Shown here one piece after another: positions 1-7,015 of a stretch of 19,106 nucleotides of DNA. A program made the position numbers and the translations under genes. Position 1 is the stretch's first letter. The number at the start of each line of letters is the position of its first letter. Under the pieces are notes generated by a model that was not told the origin of the DNA, ran no database searches, and was given only the letters and a program-made list of their open reading frames with translations. Source of the stretch: Actinomyces sp. (lineage in GTDB: Bacteria > Actinomycetota > Actinomycetes > Actinomycetales > Actinomycetaceae); assembly GCA_012837655.1 (NCBI GenBank), contig DUQT01000163.1:1-19106 (forward strand), given 5' to 3'.

Positions 1-1225
1 AGGCTAGATCCCGTAGCCCATCGTCGAGGCGTCTGACTGCTTCTTTCCACGTGGCTACAGGCAAGGTAATGGGAGGAATGACCTGAATGCCACCCTCTGA
101 CGGCTGCACGGAAATGCCGTGGGAGAGGAAGTGGTCGTGGAGCTTTAACCCAGAAAAATCGTCGCTCGGTTCTTGCAACAGGTTCTTGGGGACTCCCAGG
201 AATCTAAACAGTCCCTGCCCTCGAAGCTCGCAACCGTAACGGTTAGCGAGGTCTCTTAGATCGGATTCGACAGTTGCGTTCAGCCGGTCATAGATGGCTT
301 CAATATCCACCGAATTGAGGAAATCGAGGACGCCAAGAATCGCAGCGGTAGCCATAGGGGAGCCCGCCTGGGTCTCACCGTGAACGAACATTGAATCCGC
401 TTCCACGAACTCATCTGTCACAGATGGGGATATAACCATGAGGGCGCTTGCCTCAGTGCCGTTCGTAAGACCCTTCGAAAAACCAATGACATCGGGAGGT
501 TCATGCCAGCCAAGCGAGGCGGCCAGCTTTCCGAGCCGGTAGAACCCAACTGCGACCTCGTCGGCTGCAAGCAGGAAATCATGTTCGCGTCGGGCTTGGA
601 ATATTACGTCCAGGACGTCTGCGCTGAGGGGGTACGCGCCTGTTCCGAGTAGCGGCTCAAGCATCACGAGAGCAACGGTTGAGCCGCGTGCTTGAAAGAA
701 ATCTTGCCACGGTTTTGGATCATCTGCAGGAAGGTGAACGTAGCGCGGAGATCGCGCTCCGTAAAGTGCCTGGTTCAGATCATCGCCGGATAGCTGCATC
801 GAATTGATCGTCATGCCGTGGTAGCTTCCCGCCGCGCTAACGACGGTCCTGGCGCGGGGATTTCCTGTAAGTGCAGCCCGATGCAAAGCCAGCTTCACAA
901 TCGAATCATTCAGGGCTGACCCACTGGTAGAAAATACGACAGCACCCTCGGGCCACCCAACTTTTTGAAGCATCCGCTCGGCAACCTCGTGAGCATCCGG
1001 ATGTGAATGACGAAACAGCGTAGCGTAGTGAAGCTTGGAACAAACCTGATCAATATGATCCGCAACAAACCTGTTCCCATAGCCAAAGTTCACGTTCCAC
1101 AAGCCACTGGTCAAACAAATGGCTTGATTTCCGTCCGCAAACGTCAGTTCATAACCATCCACGCCTGTAATCATTCGGGCAGGATTACCCATTTCCGAGG
1201 GCGGCAAGAGTGCTTCCCAGAGCAT
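1..1225 (-). CDS. mpaD: Class III PLP aminotransferase, daptide-type RiPP biosynthesis (3' end cut by window edge)
   Basis: Reading the minus strand from the ATG at 1225-1223 gives 408 uninterrupted codons that run off the left edge with no stop, so the C-terminus is missing, probably by only a few residues. The protein is a fold-type I class III aminotransferase. STSGSALND (about residues 99-107) is the PLP-phosphate loop, SYHG (134-137) follows, Asp222 in AADEV would contact the pyridine nitrogen, and Lys251 in GFSKG is the Schiff-base lysine. The start lies one base after the methyltransferase stop, so the two are translationally coupled. In daptide pathways the matching enzyme (MpaD) transaminates the ketone made by oxidative decarboxylation of the precursor's C-terminal Thr, leaving a C-terminal amine. 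The class III fold is certain. The daptide role is inferred from the precursors and neighbours. Taken alone it could be read as a BioA or omega-transaminase relative. Confidence 0.85.
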   Translation of the reverse strand, partial: MLWEALLPPSEMGNPARMITGVDGYELTFADGNQAICLTSGLWNVNFGYGNRFVADHIDQVCSKLHYATLFRHSHPDAHEVAERMLQKVGWPEGAVVFSTSGSALNDSIVKLALHRAALTGNPRARTVVSAAGSYHGMTINSMQLSGDDLNQALYGARSPRYVHLPADDPKPWQDFFQARGSTVALVMLEPLLGTGAYPLSADVLDVIFQARREHDFLLAADEVAVGFYRLGKLAASLGWHEPPDVIGFSKGLTNGTEASALMVISPSVTDEFVEADSMFVHGETQAGSPMATAAILGVLDFLNSVDIEAIYDRLNATVESDLRDLANRYGCELRGQGLFRFLGVPKNLLQEPSDDFSGLKLHDHFLSHGISVQPSEGGIQVIPPITLPVATWKEAVRRLDDGLRDLA

Positions 1226-1226
1226 G

Positions 1227-2039
1227 TTACTCCTCAGCGCTCACGATGAATGACGTGGTTCTCTCATCCATTCCCGTGGCGCTCTTATACTCGCGTTCGA
1301 TACGTTCAACTAATGAAAAGTCGGCGGAGTGCAACTCAGCTGCGAGCGTGTCAGCTGCAAGGTTTAAGACGGTTGACCGATAGATCCGGGCAGACGCATT
1401 CGGTTTTCCGACCGGCAAAACAATAAAGCCGATTTCCCGGGCAGAATCATTCGCAATCGAGGTGTCGTAGAAAAAGATGACATTTTCACGCCCTCGTAAA
1501 TTCGCCTGTCCGAGATTGATGAGCCTATCCACCCCCGCAAGTGATTCTGAAGTGGACGCGTAGAACAGGCCATTTTTCTTAAGTGCTTTCCGTGCGGAAG
1601 AAAATATGGTCTGGCGTTGGTCCTCATCGAAAAGGCGAGCAGTACCCGCGCCAAAGATTAGAAGATCGAAAGTTTCAGGCTCCGGATCCCACGTTAAAAG
1701 GTTTTCTTGAATTGCGAGGACGCGGTCGGCTTCTAATCCCATTTCGCTTGCTCGTTCAACCAATGCGCCAAGTAAGACGGGTGACGAGTCAATCGCCACG
1801 TACTTCTTGATTTGGGTAGGTGGCAGGCTAAATAGGAGCCGGCCTTCTCCTGAGGCAAGCTCGCCGACTACTGCGTCTGAACGTAGGAGCGTACCGGCTT
1901 GCTTGACCTCAGAAGTTTCGGCCTCATCATTGCGCACAAAATCTCTGTAGAGTTGCGCACCCTCGCCCTTGTAGAGATCTCGGCTTCCTCTATCCGACAG
2001 GGTCCTCGCAAACAGAGAGGCGATGTTCTCAACTGTCAT
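1227..2039 (-). CDS. mpaM: SAM-dependent N-methyltransferase, daptide-type RiPP biosynthesis
   Basis: This 270-residue protein has a class I Rossmann methyltransferase core. A degenerate motif I (VVGELASGEGRLLF, about residues 57-70) is followed by an acidic strand end VAIDSS (about 80-85) and FDLLIFGAG (about 124-132) at the motif IV position. A KNGLFYAST strand (about 154-162) comes later. Its ATG overlaps the stop of the upstream gene as ATGA (2036-2039), and the aminotransferase starts one base after its own stop, so the three form a tightly coupled unit. In daptides the methyltransferase (MpaM) adds two methyl groups to the new C-terminal amine to give the dimethyl-1,2-propanediamine end. 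The fold is well supported. The substrate is inferred from position beside the aminotransferase and the Thr-ended precursors. Confidence 0.8.
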   Translation of the reverse strand: MTVENIASLFARTLSDRGSRDLYKGEGAQLYRDFVRNDEAETSEVKQAGTLLRSDAVVGELASGEGRLLFSLPPTQIKKYVAIDSSPVLLGALVERASEMGLEADRVLAIQENLLTWDPEPETFDLLIFGAGTARLFDEDQRQTIFSSARKALKKNGLFYASTSESLAGVDRLINLGQANLRGRENVIFFYDTSIANDSAREIGFIVLPVGKPNASARIYRSTVLNLAADTLAAELHSADFSLVERIEREYKSATGMDERTTSFIVSAEE

Positions 2040-2857
2040 ACGTGAACTATCTTCCGCAGTTCACCAAAAGCTTCACTGCGGACCGCGTCGTCAAGTTGTG
2101 CGCCCGGAAGGTCTGCAAGAAGGCCTGGATTCGTAACGGATAGCACCGCGCGATACATGTCGTACCCAAGGGTAAATATCCGTCCACTGTTCATATTCAT
2201 ACAGCGGTAGTTCGATCCGTCTCTTGCTAGAAGCAAATCGTTGAACTCACTTGCTGATTCGAGCGGAAGATCGAACACGAAGTCAGATCCGGCACCGCGC
2301 ATCCGCTGCATCATTATTACTGCGCAGACAAACTGGCGGGACAGGGTTGGGAACTCTTCGCGTGCTCGGACAATGGCCTCGGGGATTGGCCACGGCTCCT
2401 CACCGTTTTCGGTGATGACACTGCGCTCAACGTCAAACAGTTCCGGTGCGAAACCAGAAAGTTCAAACACTAGCGCACCGTGGTAGAGGTATTGTGGCAA
2501 GACCCCGGTCTGTCCGAACTCAAGGAGGATGTCTCGAAGGATCTCCTCATCCTCCTCAGTTTCAAAACTAATGTAGGTGGGCCCGAGGATATCCATGTAC
2601 GGCAAGCCAGAAATCGAGCAGGTTTCCACGATTAGACCGTCAGCAAAAACGGCCTCGTCGCCCTCGATCCCTAAATCGCCAAGTAGCTGGATGTACGGCT
2701 GGTCTACGGAGTGTCCGCTGAATAGGACCGTGTAGTCTTGCAAACGATCGGGTGATACCTCTGACCGTACCCACGCGAGCCGCGGACGCTCCTTGGAATT
2801 GGTTGTATCAATACCGCTTAGGAGCTGAAATATCCGTGCTTGTACAGTGCTATCCAT
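2036..2857 (-). CDS. mpaB: Probable RiPP recognition (RRE) protein of the daptide pathway
   Basis: I do not recognise a catalytic motif in this 273-residue protein. It is acidic, soluble, has no signal peptide or membrane helix, and shows mixed alpha/beta patterning. The first 130 residues include two strand-rich stretches around YTVLFSGH and AVFADGLIVETC. The C-terminal third has GRIFTLGYDMYRAV. Daptide clusters carry a dedicated protein with a RiPP recognition element (MpaB) that binds the leader and helps the decarboxylase act. This gene's size and its place directly before the methyltransferase and aminotransferase fit that role. It starts at an ATG four bases after the stop of the 69-residue membrane peptide and overlaps the methyltransferase start by four bases. 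The assignment rests mainly on context; a profile search or structure prediction would be needed to locate the winged-helix RRE. Confidence 0.6.
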   Translation of the reverse strand: MDSTVQARIFQLLSGIDTTNSKERPRLAWVRSEVSPDRLQDYTVLFSGHSVDQPYIQLLGDLGIEGDEAVFADGLIVETCSISGLPYMDILGPTYISFETEEDEEILRDILLEFGQTGVLPQYLYHGALVFELSGFAPELFDVERSVITENGEEPWPIPEAIVRAREEFPTLSRQFVCAVIMMQRMRGAGSDFVFDLPLESASEFNDLLLARDGSNYRCMNMNSGRIFTLGYDMYRAVLSVTNPGLLADLPGAQLDDAVRSEAFGELRKIVHV

Positions 2858-2861
2858 CTTG

Positions 2862-3071
2862 CTAGCTTCGCTGGCTAGTCGGTGGGGTGTCCTGCTTAGT
2901 TGATTTCACAAGCATGACTGTCCACACGATCAGAGCATGTTCGATCACGATGGCAACGCCGAGCATGTAGTAGGACTCCAAAATAGCGAGCACCACAATA
3001 ATTGGCACCATAACGCCCGTCAAAACGGTCGCTAGTTGCATCTGCTTTCGGCTGTTTGAATCTTTCTTCAC
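2862..3071 (-). CDS. Small two-helix membrane protein, candidate immunity or accessory peptide
   Basis: This gene encodes 69 residues. A basic N-terminus (about residues 2-10) is followed by two hydrophobic helices (about 12-32 and 35-56) and a polar tail, which predicts a hairpin in the membrane. The start is a GTG at 3071-3069 with a GAGAGG ribosome binding site upstream. The stop lies four bases before the ATG of the RRE-protein gene, so it belongs to the biosynthetic transcript, downstream of the precursors and their stem-loop. I recognise no family. Small membrane peptides in bacteriocin clusters often give self-protection against the membrane-active product, so immunity is a reasonable guess. 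A scaffold for the transporter or protease is also possible. Reality of the gene is well supported by spacing and the ribosome binding site; function is unknown. Confidence 0.6.
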   Translation of the reverse strand: MKKDSNSRKQMQLATVLTGVMVPIIVVLAILESYYMLGVAIVIEHALIVWTVMLVKSTKQDTPPTSQRS

Positions 3072-3114
3072 TGAAATGCCTCTCTGGTAAAATAAAAGTC
3101 CTGGAATGCCCTAG

Positions 3115-3189
3115 GTTTCAAGGGGGAGGCAGCCGGTAATACGGTCATATTCGCACTACCGGCCGCCTGTAATATCAACTATTTGAAAC
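3115..3189 (-). terminator. Nested stem-loop after the precursor genes (attenuator or mRNA-processing element)
   Basis: An inner stem pairs 3127-3140 with 3155-3168 (14 pairs, 14-nt loop). An outer 7-bp stem pairs GTTTCAA at 3115-3121 with TTGAAAC at 3183-3189. Two inner pairs (3131/3164 and 3139/3156) are A-C mismatches on the plus strand but U-G wobbles in minus-strand RNA. This indicates that the fold serves the minus-strand transcript. It sits between the second precursor gene and the 69-residue membrane gene. It is not followed by a U-tract, so it is more likely a leaky attenuator or 3'-end stabiliser that keeps precursor mRNA in excess over enzyme mRNA than a full terminator. Confidence 0.7.
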
Positions 3190-3211
3190 GCTAAACAGTT
3201 GATGGGATTTA

Positions 3212-3346
3212 TTAGGTAACGGCTACGCCTACGCCTACTGCTACTAGGCCAAGGACGATGCCCGTTCCTACTCCCGCAGCCCATTCGCCGAAACCTGGGG
3301 CTTCCAGGTCCTCTAGCTCTACTACGCTCAGATCGAGATTCTTCAT
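3212..3346 (-). CDS. Daptide-type RiPP precursor peptide (second in transcript)
   Basis: This 44-codon gene runs from the ATG at 3346-3344 to TAA at 3214-3212, with a strong AGGAGGTGAAAGTA spacer ahead of the start. The peptide has an acidic leader of about 17 residues (LDLSVVELEDLEAP), then GFGEWAAGVGTG and a hydrophobic tail ending GVGVAVT. The last residue is threonine, the residue that the daptide decarboxylase, aminotransferase and methyltransferase convert into the C-terminal dimethyl-diamine. It is a paralogue of the peptide at 3399-3533: the leader pattern LDxxVxELEDLExP, the block AGVGTG and the last seven residues are shared. The leader/core border is probably near the Pro-Gly at 17-18, but this is not shown by the sequence. 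Mature product: probably a membrane-active hydrophobic peptide. Confidence 0.9.
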   Translation of the reverse strand: MKNLDLSVVELEDLEAPGFGEWAAGVGTGIVLGLVAVGVGVAVT

Positions 3347-3398
3347 TACTTTCACCTCCTAAACAGTGATTCTTTGTGATGGGGTAGAAATGTAGTTA

Positions 3399-3533
3399 TC
3401 AGGTGACGGCAACGCCGACGCCAATGCCTACCAGAGCCACACCGGTGCCAACACCAGCGAAGAAGTGGCCCCAGTCCCACGGGGTCTCGAGATCCTCGAG
3501 CTCCTCAACTGCGAAATCTAGCTTCTGCGACAT
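3399..3533 (-). CDS. Daptide-type RiPP precursor peptide (first in transcript)
   Basis: This 44-codon gene runs from the ATG at 3533-3531 to TGA at 3401-3399, with an AGGAGGTG ribosome binding site nine bases upstream of the ATG. The acidic leader carries LDFAVEELEDLETP. The core begins around the aromatic WDWGHFF and continues through AGVGTG to the invariant-looking tail GVGVAVT, again ending in threonine. It lies 17 bases after the metalloprotease gene and 52 bases before its sister precursor. The two peptides are the same length and share leader and tail but differ in the middle (WDWGHFF versus GFGEWA), so the cluster should give two related products. ELEDLE is the best candidate for the RRE-binding motif. 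No antisense reading across this region has comparable support. Confidence 0.9.
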   Translation of the reverse strand: MSQKLDFAVEELEDLETPWDWGHFFAGVGTGVALVGIGVGVAVT

Positions 3534-3550
3534 TTCAGATACACCTCCTC

Positions 3551-5158
3551 TCATTTGTTTGACTGCACGGGAAATCTTGAAAAATCTGATGCGAATCCGA
3601 GCGTGATAGTGTCCAGCACCAGGTAACCAAGTGGTACCGAAGGTGCCTCGAATACTACGGAGCCCGGTTCTTCTATTGGCACGCCCTCATAGGAAGTCAT
3701 GCGGTAAGCAGGCTGCCTGGTTGGGAAGCCTTCCACCTTGATATTTGGCGACAGTGCTTGAACAGGCATGTCGGTGTCTACGACTTCGTCAGTGATAATG
3801 GCGGTGCCTAGCGGTTTGCTAGCAAACAGGCCGTCGCGGCGCAGGGTCACGCGGGCGTCGGTAGCGGTGGGGGCCTCGAGATTGGTCACAAGTTCGCCTC
3901 CGGACTCCCAGTAGACACCGGCTGAGCTCACAGGTACGGGCACGAAACCTACCGCAGCGGTAGTTGCAAGGCTGACCGCCGCGATCCAAAGGCGTGCTGT
4001 AGTTCCCACACTTTCATGCGGAATACGTGTTGTGCTCAGTCGATAGACTCCACGCAGTATCAGTGCCAATACGACTATGAGAATCGCAGCCCCTAGAACA
4101 GCTCCCAGTAGTCCGGCACGAGCCCCAGCCAGAGAAGTTGCGAGCATTATCAAGATACCGATCGGCGTGGCTGATGCCGCTAGACCAAACAGCACCGCTG
4201 ACAGGCGGAACTGTGCCAGTGTCTGCCACTTTCCACTCAGTAGTGCTACGACTGCCTGCTTCCATTCATCCATTGATCGTGCGCGCAGGTTTGGGACGTC
4301 AAGGTACGTCATCAAAGCGATGTAACCATCGAGTTTGATGAAGGGAACCAGGTTGAGCACGGATCCGACATAGAGAGCAAGGGAAGCAAGGGCAAGCCAA
4401 TCCTGACCTTGACCGATCAACGTGTAAGCGATGGTTGCAAGTCCAGCGATTCCGAAAGTGGCATTGACACCCGCCAGCGCCACGAGGGCACGCTGATTCT
4501 TCTGTTGAAGTTTCCACGCGTCGGTCACGTCGCAGAAGAACGCAGGGGAGAGGTAAAAGAGCATGATTCCCATGCGTCGAACCTGGCCGCCAAAGTACGT
4601 TAGGACTGCGCCGTGTGCGAACTCGTGCACAGATACGCTCACGATTAGGAAGACGAACAGAAGAAGGACTGCGACTGGTGGTTGCGGCGTTGTCAAGGCC
4701 TCGTAGAAGCTGTTCCACTGGAGTCCGATTGCGAGGAGTCCAACGATTGCAAACAAAATGTTGAGGGTAGCAGCCGCTACCAGGAACGATCTGTTCGCAA
4801 ACCTTTCCAACCATGCGAAGTGCGCCGGCCGGTTCAGGATTGCAAACTGAATCGAAAACAGTGAGTTCAATCGAAGACGTGACTTAGCTGGCTGGCCCGT
4901 TGATGCGGGGTCGTCGGTTGTCAGTAGATTGAACTGCTTCAGAACTTCGACCGCTTCGTTTAGCTGATCGTCGTCTAGCTCAACCCCGACATAGTCAACT
5001 AGAGGTGCGGTTTTTCCGTCCTCGTGCCACTTCAGCACCTTCACCAAATCGGGAGTTATCCGCAGCGGTGTGGAGTCGCCGACAGTGGCAATCCAAGGCA
5101 TGTCAGGGTTAATCGGTTCTGCTAATTCAAGATTTTTGGGCACAGAAAGATTAGCCAT
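3551..5158 (-). CDS. mpaP: Intramembrane M50-type zinc metalloprotease with N-terminal PqqD/RRE-like domain
   Basis: This 535-residue protein has three parts. Residues about 30-84 (LRITPDLVKVLKWHEDGKT through LKQFNLLTTDD) look like a PqqD-type winged-helix RRE. A polytopic membrane region follows with the zinc site HEFAH at 178-182 and the third-ligand motif NLVPFIKLDG at 269-278 (Asp277), as in site-2-protease-like M50 enzymes. Residues about 410-535 form an extracytoplasmic beta-rich domain. LFYLSPAFFCDVTDAW (201-216) is typical of the 'peptide zinc metalloprotease' branch found with RiPP clusters. The expected role is leader removal from the modified precursors at the membrane, as for MpaP. 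The ATG has AAGGAGG six bases upstream. It lies between the transporter genes and the precursor genes, 17 bases from the latter. Confidence 0.85.
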   Translation of the reverse strand: MANLSVPKNLELAEPINPDMPWIATVGDSTPLRITPDLVKVLKWHEDGKTAPLVDYVGVELDDDQLNEAVEVLKQFNLLTTDDPASTGQPAKSRLRLNSLFSIQFAILNRPAHFAWLERFANRSFLVAAATLNILFAIVGLLAIGLQWNSFYEALTTPQPPVAVLLLFVFLIVSVSVHEFAHGAVLTYFGGQVRRMGIMLFYLSPAFFCDVTDAWKLQQKNQRALVALAGVNATFGIAGLATIAYTLIGQGQDWLALASLALYVGSVLNLVPFIKLDGYIALMTYLDVPNLRARSMDEWKQAVVALLSGKWQTLAQFRLSAVLFGLAASATPIGILIMLATSLAGARAGLLGAVLGAAILIVVLALILRGVYRLSTTRIPHESVGTTARLWIAAVSLATTAAVGFVPVPVSSAGVYWESGGELVTNLEAPTATDARVTLRRDGLFASKPLGTAIITDEVVDTDMPVQALSPNIKVEGFPTRQPAYRMTSYEGVPIEEPGSVVFEAPSVPLGYLVLDTITLGFASDFSRFPVQSNK

Positions 5159-5200
5159 GTGACCTCCTTTGGACTTCAGTAACTGGCGACTTGGCGGTGT

Positions 5201-6037
5201 TTAGCGGGCGAGGACGGTAGCGGACTCAGGCGAATGTGCTTGATTCTTTCTGCTCTTCTCGAGTAGCCCCAGTGGCGGTTGTGGAGACTTTTGGAGAAGC
5301 ATGGTGCTTATCGCAAATAGGGCGACTAGCCAGAGGGCGAATATGCCAAGCCCCGGCAGAATGTCGAACCTTTCGGGTAGCGATGGATCTTGAACCATTG
5401 CAGCCTGGGCGCCGCCGGGCAGCCACTTTCCGACATGGGGGAACGCGCCGATGATCGCGGACTCTGCGACCGTTTGATAGATGAAGTGCACACCCATTGC
5501 GATGATGGTGTTCTTGAAAAGAAGGGCAAGCGCTACGCCCCAAAGAGCACCACTTACAAAGAGGAACATGTAGCCTCTGGCCCACTCTGCTGTATCCATC
5601 TGGGGTAGGTATGCGATGTCCTTGCCCTCAAGGAAAAGTCGAGTTGTGATACGCCCGATGACGAGGGTCGCCGCTCCAACGATTGTGCTTAGAACTGCTG
5701 AAACTAGCCCCTTGACCGCGATAATCGTGGTGGGCGTCTTGCTCAGTGCAAGGAGGCGGTTCGAGAACTTTGTATCAAAATCTTTTCCGACGATGATGAT
5801 TGCTAGAAATGTTGTAAATAGGACGCCGCCAAACGGCATTGTGAGGGCCAGCTCGGTTAGCGATTCGGGATCGGTAACGCCGTCTGCGATCTGTTTGGCA
5901 CCTCTTTCAACTACGCCGAATGTGGAAAGTACAGTCATCGCGGCTGCGATAAAGGTGATTGCCCACAGTGTTGTGGAAACAAACCATCTGCGTAGTTCAG
6001 CAAAGAACCACATGTGTGGCTTAAGGGAGCGGGTCAT
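5201..6037 (-). CDS. ABC-2 type transporter permease, peptide export or immunity
   Basis: This 278-residue protein has six hydrophobic segments (about residues 20-42, 70-86, 107-127, 150-171, 173-190 and 229-250) and no nucleotide-binding motif, which fits the ABC-2 permease fold. DPESLTELALTMPFGGVLFTTFLAIIIVG matches the TM1-TM2 region of that family. Its ATG overlaps the stop of the ATPase gene as ATGA (6034-6037), so the two make one transporter. Position at the head of the RiPP transcript suggests export of the mature daptide, self-protection, or both. There are 42 bases between its stop and the protease start, containing only that gene's ribosome binding site. The substrate is inferred from neighbours. 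Confidence 0.8.
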   Translation of the reverse strand: MTRSLKPHMWFFAELRRWFVSTTLWAITFIAAAMTVLSTFGVVERGAKQIADGVTDPESLTELALTMPFGGVLFTTFLAIIIVGKDFDTKFSNRLLALSKTPTTIIAVKGLVSAVLSTIVGAATLVIGRITTRLFLEGKDIAYLPQMDTAEWARGYMFLFVSGALWGVALALLFKNTIIAMGVHFIYQTVAESAIIGAFPHVGKWLPGGAQAAMVQDPSLPERFDILPGLGIFALWLVALFAISTMLLQKSPQPPLGLLEKSRKNQAHSPESATVLAR

Positions 6038-6750
6038 ACTCGAACCTCATTTCGAAGTCGGTTGTATGCAGCTTCACTCGCTCCGGAAACCCCTTGACTG
6101 AAGTCAAGTTCCACAAGTTTTCGTCCATGGATTGCGTAGAGAGAATCGGCGAGTTGATCAATCTCGGTGAGTGTGTGGGTCGTAAGAAGGATTATTTTCC
6201 CTGCGTCTCGTTGATCACGCACGAGCGTCCTGACGGCTTCCACTCCGTCCACGTCCAAACCGTTAAAAGGTTCATCTAGGACCAGCACTGCGGGATCTGG
6301 GAGCAGGGCAAGAACGATTTCCATCCTGCGGCGCATGCCTGTGGAGAGCTTCTTTATCGGCTTTGAATAAAACCCATCGACACCCATCGCCTTGCAGAGG
6401 TTGTGCGCGTGGCTACGTGACACTCCGTGAACGTCTGCCCAGTACCTGACTATTGTCTTAGTGGTCATCCGGCGTGGTAGACCGTGCGACTCTGTGACGA
6501 CGCCAAAAACATCAGATCGCTGTGGGAGCTTGCGAACGGATTGGCCATCAAATTCCACAAGGCCCTGACCCGGTTTGATGTCGCCCACCATTGTGGCGAT
6601 AAAAGTTGATTTTCCAGCTCCGTTTGGGCCAATCAAGCCTGTGACTGTTCCGCCGTCTAGCTCAAGGTTGATATCAGACACGAGGGTCTGGCTTCCTCTT
6701 CTGCAAGAGACGTCTTTGAATCTAATCGTTGAGAACGTGTCCGCTGACAT
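6034..6750 (-). CDS. ABC transporter ATP-binding protein, peptide export or immunity
   Basis: Using the ATG at 6750, this is a 238-residue ATPase with GPNGAGKST (Walker A, 41-49), LSTGM (signature, 135-139), VLVLDEP (Walker B, 155-161) and the H-loop TTH (190-192). It is the first gene of the minus-strand RiPP transcript and is coupled to the permease by a four-base overlap. The frame stays open to GTG codons at 6774 and 6819, giving up to 261 residues. The extra residues are basic, lack a clear Shine-Dalgarno sequence and precede the usual family start (FSTIRFKDV), so I prefer 6750, with GGAA as a weak ribosome binding site. It powers export of the cluster's peptides or host protection. The family is certain; the substrate is inferred. 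Confidence 0.85.
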   Translation of the reverse strand: MSADTFSTIRFKDVSCRRGSQTLVSDINLELDGGTVTGLIGPNGAGKSTFIATMVGDIKPGQGLVEFDGQSVRKLPQRSDVFGVVTESHGLPRRMTTKTIVRYWADVHGVSRSHAHNLCKAMGVDGFYSKPIKKLSTGMRRRMEIVLALLPDPAVLVLDEPFNGLDVDGVEAVRTLVRDQRDAGKIILLTTHTLTEIDQLADSLYAIHGRKLVELDFSQGVSGASEAAYNRLRNEVRV

Positions 6751-7015
6751 TCTGAAAGTTCCGTTCTTTTTCACTTTTGTGAGCCACGTCAACACTAGGT
6801 GCCTTCGGACGGCGTTCACTTGAGAAATGTCACTATTTGGACGTAGTCACCAAGAATTCATGTTTAGTTTTCACAACTTTCTTGTTAACGGCTCTTGATG
6901 ATCACAAGGTCAATACTTGTTTACCCGCGTGCACCTTCTTGGAACGCTTCGTGAAGGTCTGCGGGGTGGTTACTGGGCGCGATATTTTTGAAGTGACGCA
7001 AAACAGGGAGGTTTT
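6751..7015. other. Divergent intergenic region between the RiPP transcript and cutC
   Basis: These 265 bases are AT-richer than the flanks and should hold both promoters. On the minus strand there is a TTGACC at 6913-6908 that could be a -35 box, but the -10 hexamer at the right distance is poor. An imperfect palindrome (TTGATGATCACAA, 6895-6907) lies inside the spacer of that candidate and could be an operator. On the plus strand GATATT at 6981-6986 is a possible -10 without a good -35. GGGAGG at 7006-7011 is the cutC ribosome binding site. I see no RNA gene. Promoter positions are weakly supported. Confidence 0.4.

Noticed and set aside
3212..3533. Reading the two small peptides as class II unmodified bacteriocins or a toxin-antitoxin pair
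   Set aside because: There is no double-Gly leader or peptidase C39 exporter, and the C-terminal Thr with aminotransferase and methyltransferase neighbours fits daptides better.
3403..3606. Plus-strand ORF opposite the precursor gene
   Set aside because: It is antisense to a precursor with a strong ribosome binding site and paralogue; its Pro/Thr-rich sequence mirrors the Gly/Val-rich core.
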